Assembly: GCF_016725325.1 (NCBI RefSeq)
Contig: NZ_CP068083.1
Coordinates: 744,001 to 808,000 of the forward strand
DNA: 64,000 nucleotides
Reading direction: 5' to 3'
Source: Sphingobacterium spiritivorum
GTDB lineage: Bacteria > Bacteroidota > Bacteroidia > Sphingobacteriales > Sphingobacteriaceae
In this document: positions 25,301 through 33,417 of the stretch, in pieces
Position numbering within the stretch: position 1 is the first letter of the stretch
How the letters are laid out: each line of letters begins with the position of its first letter
Program-made: the position numbers and the translations under genes
The notes under the pieces: model-generated
What the model saw: only the letters and a program-made list of their open reading frames with translations
Told to the model about the DNA's origin: nothing
Database searches by the model: none

Positions 25301-25399
25301 GGCATATACTCCGGAACACAACAGAACGACAGTAGCAAAAATAACAATAAGGGAATGCCTTAATGAAAAGGCTACTATATGTTGAACAAATTTCTTCAT
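22307..25399 (-). CDS. heavy-metal efflux RND transporter (CzcA/CusA family)
   Basis: A 1030-aa HME-type RND pump with 12 membrane segments and two large periplasmic loops, exchanging protons for metal ions across the envelope. The fourth membrane segment reads DFGLLLEGTLVIVE, near the DFG-DG-E pattern of divalent-cation pumps such as CzcA, with Glu for the middle Asp. The methionine cluster of Cu(I)/Ag pumps is not evident, so Zn/Co/Ni/Cd export is more likely than copper (inference). It is last in an operon with TolC-type protein and adaptor, 1 base after the adaptor stop; the CDS reaches into the terminator. Confidence 0.93.
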   Translation of the reverse strand: MKKFVQHIVAFSLRHSLIVIFATVVLLCSGVYAYLHTPIEAFPDVTNTRARIITQWSGRSAEEIEKFVTLPIAKEMNTIPKKSQVRSISLFGLSVVTVQFDDEVDDFYAQQYVANRMNGVELPAGAKSEIEPPYGATGEIFRYVINSDLPIKEVSAIQDWTIERELVSVPGVADVVSFGGEEKIYEIKINPTELANYNLSPLDVYEAVSRSNINVGGDVIQQGNQAYVVRGVGLLDKVDDIKNILIKVNGSTPILIRHVAEVSISAKPRLGQVGYNEEDDLVEGIVVMLRGENPSDVIVRLKAKIEDLNTRILPKNVQIVPIVDRTKLVDNTVHTVSKNLVEGILLVSFIVFIFLYNWKTTFIVASVIPLAFLFAIIMLRIQGLPANLISMGSLDFGLLLEGTLVIVETVFVALEREAHHLGAARFNKISKLGIIKKSAGSVASYIFFALLILIVALLPIFSFQKVEGKMFSPLAFTLGYALLGSLILSLTYVPAMCKYLLNKNISEKENAISRFFRKYVFNFFQFTFKHKKWTIGIFVFILIGCAVRFHFYGSEFLPKLNEGAIYVRATLPNSVNLDESVKLTKEMKEMLRTDFDEIDFIMTQTGRPNDGTDPTGFFNIEFNIELKPKEKWKQKISKDELITQMREKLQQYPGITFGFSQPIQDNVEEYVAGVKSPLVIKIFGDDLYDLEKKAFEVANSIKSVHGITDINVFKNIGLPELRIQLHDSKMAKYGVSTNDVQSVIEMTIGGQSATTFYENERMFDVMVRFQKDYRDNPEKIGNILIPTMNDQKVPLREIATIDYHTGPAFIYREGNSRYIGVGFNIEGRDLGSTIQEAKTKVKQDVKLPKENKLVWAGEFESKERASKQLMMVVPVSLVLILILLYANFGNVKDTVISAITLPFAFIGGFLSLWITGTIFGISAGIGFIILFGVATIDGIVLIGVMKENLKHKMKLKDAIYEGVKSRIRPVVMIALMGSMGLLPAALSSGMGSEIQKPLAIMIVGGLIICLILSFAVLPIVFYKAYKKEYV

Positions 25400-25400
25400 C

Positions 25401-26504
25401 TTATTTCATCAACTCTTCAAATACTATCAATTCGTTCTTAGTGATTACCTGGTCACCTTCTTTATACCCTTCACGGACATAGGTATATTCATTATTTTCA
25501 GCAACAGCCTTGATAGGCATAACCAACAGATCGCAATCACCATTATATACCACAGCATATTTCTGATTATTGTTAAAGATGATCGCATGATTGGGGATTG
25601 CTATCAGGGACTCTCCTACTAAAGATGATTTATCTATAATCACATCAGCACTCATTCCGGGTTTCAACCTTAAATCTGCATTATCCAGAAGTACACGCGC
25701 TTTCAGGACACGTTCATCCTGATCAAAAACATTGGAGATCTGCTGAATCTTACCTGTAAAAATCTCATCCGGATAAGCCAGTGTCTTTACAGCAACTGTA
25801 GCTCCGTTTTTGACGTACTGCAGATTATTTGCATAGATATTGACCATTACCCATATCTGTCTGAGATTGCTGAGTGCAAAGAGCTGGTCCTCATTATTAA
25901 TATTAGCTCCGGGATTAAGGTTCTTCTCTACAATATAACCATCCTTAGGAGCCTTAATCTCAAATACCCCTCTGTGAGAAGTCGCATTATACAGATTCAT
26001 ATTAGCATCAAGACTCTGTAGGGCAGATTGCAAAGTAGCCAGTTCCATCCTTACTTCTTCTACCTGACGGGCAGAGGCCAGACCATCCTGAAACATACTC
26101 TGTGTGGACGAGACCTTCTGCCTGGCCAGTGCAATCTGATTAGTCAGACTTTGCCTTTCATTAGACATATCATTTACCGAGGTACTCCGCACAGTAGCCA
26201 GCACCTGTCCTCTCTTGACAAATTGTCCCAGATTGAACTGCACATTCTCGACCACACCTTCCAGCATACTCTTAAACTTGACCACATCATCCTCATTATA
26301 GCTGATGCTTCCGGTCAGTGAAATTTGCTCTTTTACCGGTCGGTAAGCTAGCGGTTCGAGTGCTATTTTCTTTTTAAATTCTTCATTCAGACAAAATTTA
26401 TCCTGTTTGTCATCATTTTCTTTGGTTTCACCATTTCCTTGTCCACAGGACACAAAAGACAGTATCACTGCCATTAATACGGGAGTATAATATATCTTTT
26501 TCAT
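25401..26504 (-). CDS. RND efflux adaptor lipoprotein (CusB/CzcB type)
   Basis: The periplasmic membrane-fusion subunit linking the RND pump to its outer-membrane channel, 367 aa. The N-terminus MKKIYYTPVLMAV has a lipobox VSCGQ, so it is a lipoprotein. Barrel-sandwich halves lie around residues 65-95 and 185-215, a helical hairpin between them and a beta-barrel with a C-terminal proximal domain. The start at 26504 lies one base after the TolC-gene stop; an ATG 8 codons upstream would add residues in front of the signal peptide. Confidence 0.9.
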   Translation of the reverse strand: MKKIYYTPVLMAVILSFVSCGQGNGETKENDDKQDKFCLNEEFKKKIALEPLAYRPVKEQISLTGSISYNEDDVVKFKSMLEGVVENVQFNLGQFVKRGQVLATVRSTSVNDMSNERQSLTNQIALARQKVSSTQSMFQDGLASARQVEEVRMELATLQSALQSLDANMNLYNATSHRGVFEIKAPKDGYIVEKNLNPGANINNEDQLFALSNLRQIWVMVNIYANNLQYVKNGATVAVKTLAYPDEIFTGKIQQISNVFDQDERVLKARVLLDNADLRLKPGMSADVIIDKSSLVGESLIAIPNHAIIFNNNQKYAVVYNGDCDLLVMPIKAVAENNEYTYVREGYKEGDQVITKNELIVFEELMK

Positions 26505-26505
26505 C

Positions 26506-27774
26506 TTAAATATCTTTTCCGATAACATATTGCAATTCTTCGATAGTCTTTAAATATTGTTCTTTACGATCGATAAGGTTTTTCTTATTTTCAAGATAGG
26601 AGGACACAAAATCCACGAATTCTATTACGGAAATATTACGATTCTGAAAATTCCGTGTATATTTTTCAAGAGAAAGATCCATTTGCTGGTCAAAAGCACC
26701 GCTCAGCTTTTCCAGAATCCGTTGCAACTGAACTAACCGCTGTACCGTTGCATCAATTTCATTTACAATCACGAGTTTGTTTTGGGTAAGCTCTGTGCTG
26801 TTTTTTTCGATTTCCAGTTGTGCAATCCGTATATTCCCCTGATTCCGGTTAAAAACAGGAAGATCAATACTCGCCCCAAGACCGATGAAGTCCGGCATAA
26901 CATTTCCCCCGCGGTCATATCCAAGGCTTAATTGTACATTGGGCTTTCGCTCTGCCTTTTCTATTGCCAGCTGCTGCCTGCTGATATCCACCTGATTACT
27001 AGCCATCCGAAAATCAGCTCTGTTTTCCAATGCTGTCTCTTTCCATCTCAATAAATCCGGAATAACATACGTATTGATCTGCAGAGCATTTGCTAACACC
27101 ATAGTTTCAGGGCCTTCTATATTGGAATAGGTCTTTATCTTTTTGATCAGGTCAATTTTACTGGCTCTGATTTCCGCCAGTTCATTTTCAAAAGACAACA
27201 TTTCCGAATGGATACGCACATATTCCATTTCACTTACATTGCCCTGTTTCCATTGTTTCTCAAAAGCTTCGGATAGATTACGGAACAGTTCAAACTGAGA
27301 TTGGTACAGGGACTCCTGCCCTTGCAACTTCTGTAATTCAATGACCGACTCCCGGAGATCGAACTTCAGATTACGCAATGTTTCCTCGAATTCCAGTTCC
27401 TGATTTTTAAGGTTTAGTTGTTCCAGTTTGACTCTCTTCTTACGTTTTCCTGCTGTCTCGATAAGTTGTTCCAGTTCTAAGGATACCTGCTGATTTCTCC
27501 CCCAACTCCCTATCAAAGGAGACATTGTTTCCACAGGATTATTTTTCCAGAGATTGACTTCCGAAATAGAAAATGAAGGATTGGGCCACAGTTTAGCCTG
27601 TAGAATGGCGGCTCTTGACTGCTCAATCTTATACTTGCCCGCCAGCAGGTCCAGATTGGAGGAAAGAAACTGTTGTTCGATCTGCTCTTTGGAACGGATC
27701 ATAACTGTATCCTGCTGCGCAAAACTCTGCAAAGAAACAGTAAGGAATACACTTATAGCTGCTAAATATTTCAC
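26506..27774 (-). CDS. TolC-family outer-membrane efflux protein
   Basis: A 422-aa outer-membrane channel subunit. There is a signal peptide with cleavage after SFAQ (about residue 20), then two OEP repeats with long amphipathic helices and the ARAAILQAKLWPNPS-like start typical of CzcC/CusC proteins. With the adaptor and RND pump downstream it forms a three-part metal exporter. The operon presumably starts in the 90-base gap to the sensor kinase gene on the same strand. Confidence 0.92.
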   Translation of the reverse strand: MKYLAAISVFLTVSLQSFAQQDTVMIRSKEQIEQQFLSSNLDLLAGKYKIEQSRAAILQAKLWPNPSFSISEVNLWKNNPVETMSPLIGSWGRNQQVSLELEQLIETAGKRKKRVKLEQLNLKNQELEFEETLRNLKFDLRESVIELQKLQGQESLYQSQFELFRNLSEAFEKQWKQGNVSEMEYVRIHSEMLSFENELAEIRASKIDLIKKIKTYSNIEGPETMVLANALQINTYVIPDLLRWKETALENRADFRMASNQVDISRQQLAIEKAERKPNVQLSLGYDRGGNVMPDFIGLGASIDLPVFNRNQGNIRIAQLEIEKNSTELTQNKLVIVNEIDATVQRLVQLQRILEKLSGAFDQQMDLSLEKYTRNFQNRNISVIEFVDFVSSYLENKKNLIDRKEQYLKTIEELQYVIGKDI

Positions 27775-27864
27775 ACGATTTGATTTTGCAACAAAACTAA
27801 TCGCGGCAGATTATACCCGGATTTGAGTAAGATTAGAATTTGGTTAGAACGGGTTAGAATTCAA

Positions 27865-29214
27865 TTAGAGTGTCGTTGGAAACTGGAGTTGCACCGTTGT
27901 TCCTTGGGGGTTTGATTTCATATGAAAATCAACTTTATGTTGTTTGAAGATGACTGAAGCCAGCGAAAGTCCGATACCGCTTCCTTTGGTTGCTCCGATA
28001 TTCTTCCCTCTGTAAAATGTCTGTGTAATCAAAGGAAGATCATGTGCAGAAATACCTATACCATGATCGATAACAGAAAGATTTAATCGCTCATTTATCT
28101 GTTCAAGCCGGATCAGTACAGGTTTATTGCCGGAATATTTGATGGCATTTTCTACAATATTCAGAATAGACAGCTGGATCAGGACTTCATTACCTTTCAC
28201 ATTCAGTACATCCGGATTCCCCACCTGAAGGTCTACATCTATCTGTGCCTGATACTTCCCCTGACACTGGCTTACAATGTCCCATACCACTTCATCCAAA
28301 CGAAATTTCTGAAAAGAATCTGTGGAATTCCGTGCTTCCGTCAGGATCAGCATATTATTAAGGATATCTTCTAGTGCATCTACATTTTCAAGTGCGATAC
28401 GGGTAGCGCGCTGATATTCCTCTGGACTTCTTTCTTTCTGCGAGAAAACTTCCAGTGTTCCGGATATAGCTGTCAATGGCGTTCTGAATTCATGAGAAAC
28501 ATAGCTTACAAAATTTTTCTGGATAGCAAAAGTTTCCGAAACTCTGCTCAACAACGCATTGTAGGTATCGACCAGTTCCTGAAGTTCATCACCGGAATCT
28601 ATAGAAGAAATAGGTTGATGAATAGTCGCTATTTCTTTATTACGCACTTCTTCCACCACACGTTTTATCGGCCTGTAAGCGATCTTACTCAATACCCTCG
28701 CCAGCACGACGATACTGGTCCATGCCGCCAGCAATACAACTACGACAATAGCCAGGAGCCTGTTGATCTGATTTTTGAACTCCGAATTCTGCTCTTTTAC
28801 AAAAACATAGAAATCACCCTGATTATCCGGGTAATACATACCATAGTAGAAATGATTAGCGGATTGGAAAGAAATCTTTTTACTTTTTTTCAATTGATTC
28901 AATCTTTCTGCAGATATATTCTGGTCTTGCATAAGATCTCCGAACCGCACTTTACCTGTAGCATCATAAATAGCCACACGGGAACGATGGATCAGGTTTT
29001 CAAACTGAATTTTAAATTCATTATGTTTTTCTCCCGACTGTTCATCTTTTTCCAGATAATAGATTCCCGTAATAAGACAGGTTTTTTCCAGTTCTTTGAT
29101 GACTGACCGTTCGGAAGATTTATAAAATGTCCAGTAAATAAGAATAGCTGCCACAGAGAAGATCACACCGAATATCAGTGAGGTAATAAATGCTAATCTG
29201 TTTCTTAAATTCAT
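27865..29214 (-). CDS. sensor histidine kinase of metal-efflux locus
   Basis: A 449-aa membrane sensor. Membrane segments near 9-29 and 150-172 flank a periplasmic sensing domain of about 120 residues; a HAMP linker follows. The HisKA box is YVSHEFRTPLTA (His near 241); the ATPase has NIVENAIKYS, DHGIGIS and GSGIGLSLAS. It resembles CusS-type kinases. It starts one base before the regulator stop and is co-directional with the efflux genes, so it most likely controls them in response to metal (inference). Confidence 0.9.
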   Translation of the reverse strand: MNLRNRLAFITSLIFGVIFSVAAILIYWTFYKSSERSVIKELEKTCLITGIYYLEKDEQSGEKHNEFKIQFENLIHRSRVAIYDATGKVRFGDLMQDQNISAERLNQLKKSKKISFQSANHFYYGMYYPDNQGDFYVFVKEQNSEFKNQINRLLAIVVVVLLAAWTSIVVLARVLSKIAYRPIKRVVEEVRNKEIATIHQPISSIDSGDELQELVDTYNALLSRVSETFAIQKNFVSYVSHEFRTPLTAISGTLEVFSQKERSPEEYQRATRIALENVDALEDILNNMLILTEARNSTDSFQKFRLDEVVWDIVSQCQGKYQAQIDVDLQVGNPDVLNVKGNEVLIQLSILNIVENAIKYSGNKPVLIRLEQINERLNLSVIDHGIGISAHDLPLITQTFYRGKNIGATKGSGIGLSLASVIFKQHKVDFHMKSNPQGTTVQLQFPTTL

Positions 29215-29215
29215 A

Positions 29216-29893
29216 TTATCCCTGAAACATATATCCTGTCCCTTTTACGGTCAGAATAAACTGATGTTTACTTTCGTCTATTTTATTGCGCAGATAGGAG
29301 ATGTATACATCTACCACATTGGTATTATTATCAAAATTGATTCCCCATACCGCATTTAACACCATCGTACGTGATACTACCTTATCTGTATTCTCCGCTA
29401 GGTATAACAATAATTTGAATTCCTTTGGAGAAAGTTCTATTTTTTCACCATCCTGATATACCGCATATTTATCCCGATCAATCTTTAAATTCTGGATGAC
29501 AAGACTGTTACTCAACACTTCTTGCTTTTGGTATTTCGTTCTTCTTGTCAATGCATTGATACGGGAAATAAGTTCTTTGAAATGAAAGGGCTTGACCAGA
29601 AAATCATCTGCTCCACTATCCAGCGCAGCAATTTTGTCTTCGGCTTCGTTTAATGCACTTAGCATCAGAATCGGCGTAAGGTTCTTTTTATACCGGATCA
29701 TTTTGGTAAGCTGAATTCCATCAATACCCGGAAGCATTACATCCATAATGATAATATCAAAGCTATGTTCAAAAACGACTTCGCGGGCATCTTCTGCAGA
29801 CACGCACAGTTGCACATTAAATCCGTTCTCTTCGAGTCCTTTGACAATAAAATCACTGATCCGGGCATCATCTTCCACAAGTAATATCTGCAT
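29216..29893 (-). CDS. OmpR-family response regulator of metal-efflux locus
   Basis: A 225-aa regulator: receiver domain (1-115) with phosphoacceptor Asp in IIMDVMLPG and Lys in FLVKPFHF, then a winged-helix Trans_reg_C domain (about 130-222, ending YISYLRNKI and VKGTGYMF). The start is put at ATG 29893 (MQILLVEDD); the frame is open for nine more codons upstream, but receiver domains begin directly at this strand. It is first in the sensor-regulator pair. Confidence 0.92.
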   Translation of the reverse strand: MQILLVEDDARISDFIVKGLEENGFNVQLCVSAEDAREVVFEHSFDIIIMDVMLPGIDGIQLTKMIRYKKNLTPILMLSALNEAEDKIAALDSGADDFLVKPFHFKELISRINALTRRTKYQKQEVLSNSLVIQNLKIDRDKYAVYQDGEKIELSPKEFKLLLYLAENTDKVVSRTMVLNAVWGINFDNNTNVVDVYISYLRNKIDESKHQFILTVKGTGYMFQG

Positions 29894-30042
29894 AGTCTGT
29901 TTAATAGTCCAATACTTCAAATCTAGCCAAAAAAGATGTATTCCGAGAGACCGAGAATTTCCTTTTCTCTTTTTGACTTCAAAATGGCCTTATTAGGTGT
30001 GATTATATGTACTTTTATAAGGTTAATAAAACATTGATTTTG

Positions 30043-30435
30043 ATGCTACACACTAAAAATATCGTCTTATTCGATGGTATCTGTAATGTCTGCAATGGCA
30101 CGGTGAATTTTATTATGAAGCACGACAAGCAGCGTAAATTTTATTTTTCATCGCTACAATCCCCTCTTGGTCAGCAAGTGCAACAACAAACCGGACATCA
30201 GTTAAACTCCATCCTCTACATCAGACAAAACAAAGTCTTGAATAAAAGTGATGCTGTGCTCTATATTGCTAAAGATCTGGGATTCCCCTGGTCTCTTTGT
30301 TTTATTTTCAAGCCACTGCCAACTTCTTTCCGGGATAGTTGTTATGACTTTATAGCACGAAACAGATACAAATGGTTTGGCAAAAGAGAACAGTGCCGGA
30401 TTCCGACCGCTGAAGAGCGTCAGCATTTTATCTGA
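30043..30435 (+). CDS. DCC-family thiol-disulfide oxidoreductase
   Basis: A 130-aa DUF393/DCC protein. The signature DGICNVCNG near residue 12 gives the Asp-Cys-x2-Cys pattern of a thioredoxin-like active site. The family is predicted to act on thiols, but substrates are not established. The start MLHTKNIVLFDG is chosen because the domain begins at once; an ATG 12 codons earlier is in frame. It ends 43 bases before the aldehyde dehydrogenase and is likely co-transcribed. Confidence 0.87.
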   Translation: MLHTKNIVLFDGICNVCNGTVNFIMKHDKQRKFYFSSLQSPLGQQVQQQTGHQLNSILYIRQNKVLNKSDAVLYIAKDLGFPWSLCFIFKPLPTSFRDSCYDFIARNRYKWFGKREQCRIPTAEERQHFI

Positions 30436-30478
30436 TACCTTGTTTCTTTGCAAAACAGATAATACAAATAATACACAG

Positions 30479-31909
30479 ATGAAAAACTCATTATTGATTA
30501 ACAAAGCATATATCAATGGAAAATTCATTTCCGGTACGAAAACCTTCGATGTCATTAATCCTGCAACAGGAAAAGTTATAGAAACCCTCCCTGACCTATC
30601 GGTCAAAGAATGTACGAAAGCTATTGTTGCGGCAGAAAAAGCCTGGTTATCCTGGCGCGATGTTTCTGCAGGCGAACGTTCTGCTCTCATCCGAAAGTGG
30701 TATGAGCTGATCCTGGAAAATAAAAAAGCCCTTGCGGAAATTATGACCCTGGAAAGCGGAAAACCTTTACAGGAATCTCTTACGGAAGTAGATTATGGCA
30801 ATTCATTTGTCGAGTGGTTTGCTGAAGAAGCCAAACGGGCATACGGAGAAACCATTCCTTCTTCAAAAAAAGGAATGCATCTGATGACTATAAAACAGGG
30901 AATAGGAGTTGTAGCAGCCATTACTCCCTGGAATTTCCCTTTAGCAATGGTGACCCGTAAAGTAGCCCCTGCGCTGGCTGCAGGTTGCACGGTAATATTA
31001 AAACCCGCCTCTCAGACTCCTTTTACAGCCATCGCTATTGCAAAGCTGGCGGAAGAAGCCGGTGTGCCTAAAGGTGTCATCAATGTTATCACAGGTAAAG
31101 ATAGTGCCGGCATAGGTAAAGAACTGGCAACACATAAAAGTATCAGGAAATTATCCTTCACAGGCTCTACAGAAGTCGGAAAAACGTTAATGGAACAATC
31201 CGCTTCGAATATCAAAAAACTTTCTATGGAATTGGGCGGTAATGCACCTTTCATAGTTTTTGAGGACGCAGATATAGATGCTGCCGTACAGGGAGCGATC
31301 GCTGCAAAATTTAGAAATTCAGGGCAGACCTGTGTATCTGTCAACAGATTTTACATTCAGGACAGCGTGTATGATGCCTTTTCAAAAAAACTAACGAAGG
31401 CTGTAAAAGATCTAAAGGTAGGAAACGGATTGGACAAAGGAGTTCAGGTCGGTCCGTTAATCAATGCAAAAGGACTTGAAAAAGTGCAGCAACATGTTGC
31501 TGATGCGACAAAACGAGGAGCTAAAATTGCTGCCGGAGGAAAGTATATAGACGGATTATTCTTTGAACCTACCGTCCTGACTCATGTCCCTACAGATGCA
31601 TTGATTGCACATGAAGAAACATTTGGACCGGTATGTGCACTTTTCAGGTTTACGACAGAAGAAGAAGTTATTGCATTGGCTAATGATACAGAATTCGGGT
31701 TGGCCTCTTATTTTTACAGCCAGCAGTTGAATCGCTGTTTACGTGTTGCAGAAAGATTGGAGGCAGGTATGGTGGGTATTAATGTCGGATTGATATCCAA
31801 TGCTGCCGCTCCCTTTGGCGGAGTCAAAGAATCCGGTGTAGGTCGCGAAGGTTCCAGATACGGACTGGATGAGTATATGGAAATCAAATATTTATGTTTT
31901 GGCGTTTAA
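30479..31909 (+). CDS. gabD: NAD(P)-dependent succinate-semialdehyde dehydrogenase
   Basis: A 476-aa aldehyde dehydrogenase of the GabD/SSADH branch. It has the catalytic Cys in GQTCVSVNR, catalytic Glu in SMELGGNAP, the Rossmann loop FTGSTEVGK and PWNFPLAM. It oxidises succinate semialdehyde to succinate; related short-chain semialdehydes are possible substrates. The start is ATG 30479 (MKNSLLINKAYINGKF); 34 codons upstream are open but overlap the DCC gene. The last codons and stop form half of a perfect 41-base palindrome. Confidence 0.9.
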   Translation: MKNSLLINKAYINGKFISGTKTFDVINPATGKVIETLPDLSVKECTKAIVAAEKAWLSWRDVSAGERSALIRKWYELILENKKALAEIMTLESGKPLQESLTEVDYGNSFVEWFAEEAKRAYGETIPSSKKGMHLMTIKQGIGVVAAITPWNFPLAMVTRKVAPALAAGCTVILKPASQTPFTAIAIAKLAEEAGVPKGVINVITGKDSAGIGKELATHKSIRKLSFTGSTEVGKTLMEQSASNIKKLSMELGGNAPFIVFEDADIDAAVQGAIAAKFRNSGQTCVSVNRFYIQDSVYDAFSKKLTKAVKDLKVGNGLDKGVQVGPLINAKGLEKVQQHVADATKRGAKIAAGGKYIDGLFFEPTVLTHVPTDALIAHEETFGPVCALFRFTTEEEVIALANDTEFGLASYFYSQQLNRCLRVAERLEAGMVGINVGLISNAAAPFGGVKESGVGREGSRYGLDEYMEIKYLCFGV

Positions 31910-31929
31910 TAAACGCCAAAACATAAATA
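31889..31929. terminator. perfect palindrome across the gabD stop, probable bidirectional terminator
   Basis: Two 20-base arms (31889-31908 and 31910-31929) are exact inverted repeats around a central A. The left arm is the last codons of the dehydrogenase including most of its stop; the right arm ends 7 bases before the stop of the convergent DUF4476 gene. Unusually, the hairpin lacks a T-run and lies partly in coding sequence. Confidence 0.65.
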
Positions 31930-31935
31930 CTCAGC

Positions 31936-32685
31936 TTATTTAGCAGAATTGATAAACGACATTAGCTTTTCTTTGCTATCTGAAAAGACAAGTTTTTCCA
32001 GTAAGGTATGGTAATTTCTACGGTCATAACAGGTAGCGTACGCTGCCCGGGCAAATGTCAGCTTACCATCATCAAACGAAAATAAATCCAGTATCTGACC
32101 AATCTGCTTTACGGTCATACTGTTTTTCTGTGCGATCATAGAGGCTACTTTGGCTTTGTCACTATCAAACCCTTGTCGATTGACAACTCGTATTGCATCT
32201 TTTAACTCTTCGGCTGTCATGACTCTTTGGCTATATTCTTCTTCTCCTGGATCAATAAAAACAGGATCATTAGGATAACCAAAATCATAGGTATCAAAAC
32301 TACGCTGGTCCGGCATCCTGAATTCTACAGGAAACATGGCAAACAACCTTAACTCCGGTCTTCCGACTCTGGAATAACGAACCAGATACATTTTATCCAT
32401 AAAATACCCGTCTTCATCTGTAGGTCTGAAATTGTAGGAAACAATACTCGCCAGTCTTCTGTTTTTGAATTCCAGACGTACATCATAATTTCTCTTTTCT
32501 AATCGTTCAATACGTACTGCAGTACTAAACTGATCATTGTAACGTACGTTGTTAAGATATAAAATGAAGGGCTCCCGCTCTGAAAAAACGCTGAATACAC
32601 CATTGGAAGAATTTGGCGTCTGAGCAAAAGCACTTGTCAGGCTGAGAAATGCAATAAGGCTAAAAAAGAGTTTACGAATAATCAT
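31936..32685 (-). CDS. secreted DUF4476 protein
   Basis: A 249-aa protein with a signal peptide (about 1-21, cleavage near AFAQ), a beta-rich middle with NVRYNDQFSTAVRIERL, and a C-terminal helical DUF4476 domain (about 155-245, MTAEELKDAIRVV to LLEKLVFSDSKEKLM). DUF4476 is common in Bacteroidota and its function is not known. It is convergent with gabD. Confidence 0.85.
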   Translation of the reverse strand: MIIRKLFFSLIAFLSLTSAFAQTPNSSNGVFSVFSEREPFILYLNNVRYNDQFSTAVRIERLEKRNYDVRLEFKNRRLASIVSYNFRPTDEDGYFMDKMYLVRYSRVGRPELRLFAMFPVEFRMPDQRSFDTYDFGYPNDPVFIDPGEEEYSQRVMTAEELKDAIRVVNRQGFDSDKAKVASMIAQKNSMTVKQIGQILDLFSFDDGKLTFARAAYATCYDRRNYHTLLEKLVFSDSKEKLMSFINSAK

Positions 32686-32743
32686 ATAGTAGGGTATTAG
32701 TTTAATTCTATGACTACTTTGTAAGAGAAAGGATTAAGAGGTT

Positions 32744-33277
32744 TTAGGATTTTCTATATTTCTTGTAAAGTTTGACAGCCATCATCAGGACAACAGACAA
32801 TCCCACCAGTCCTACTACTCCAAAAATCCAGTTGATAGCAGACTTTAAGACGATAGTAAATACAATAGCAAACAGAAAAAGGGTTGCCAGTTCATTCCAT
32901 AAGCGCAGATTGGTAGAAGACCATGTACAGGTTTCTGCAGCTAACTGACGCATAATCCTTTGACATATAAAATGGTAAATAATGAGTCCCGCTACAAACA
33001 ATAGCTTGACATGCATCCATCCCATCTGCAACCAGGAGGGACTCAGAAACAGCATAAGCGTACCAGCAGCAATGGTCAGGTACATGGCTGGTGTAGTAAT
33101 AATCCACCACAACTTCGATTCCATAATCACAAACTGCTTATGCAATATGGTATATTCCTCTTCAGATTTACGCTTGGCTTCTATATGATAGATAAATAAC
33201 CGGACGATATAAAACAATCCTGCCATCCAACATACGACAAAAATAATATGAATCGCTTTAGCGTATAAATAAACCAT
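32744..33277 (-). CDS. hemJ: protoporphyrinogen oxidase HemJ
   Basis: A 177-aa integral membrane protein with about four to five membrane segments. The N-terminal HIIFVVCWMAGLFYIVRLF with conserved His and Arg, and the Lys in MGWMHVKLLFVAG, match HemJ, the membrane enzyme that oxidises protoporphyrinogen IX in bacteria lacking HemG/HemY. Its neighbour uroporphyrinogen decarboxylase supports the role. A CopD-like copper protein would be the lookalike, but the length and context favour HemJ. Confidence 0.88.
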   Translation of the reverse strand: MVYLYAKAIHIIFVVCWMAGLFYIVRLFIYHIEAKRKSEEEYTILHKQFVIMESKLWWIITTPAMYLTIAAGTLMLFLSPSWLQMGWMHVKLLFVAGLIIYHFICQRIMRQLAAETCTWSSTNLRLWNELATLFLFAIVFTIVLKSAINWIFGVVGLVGLSVVLMMAVKLYKKYRKS

Positions 33278-33417
33278 GGGGTGAATATTCTATTTTGAAC
33301 AAAGATATAAAGAAACTGTCTGAACAGGTATCATCATACTGATTGCGGAGTAAATTCCGTGTAGCAGTTACAACTGAAAATGTGCAGACAGTCCCTTAAG
33401 GATACTGAACTTATATA

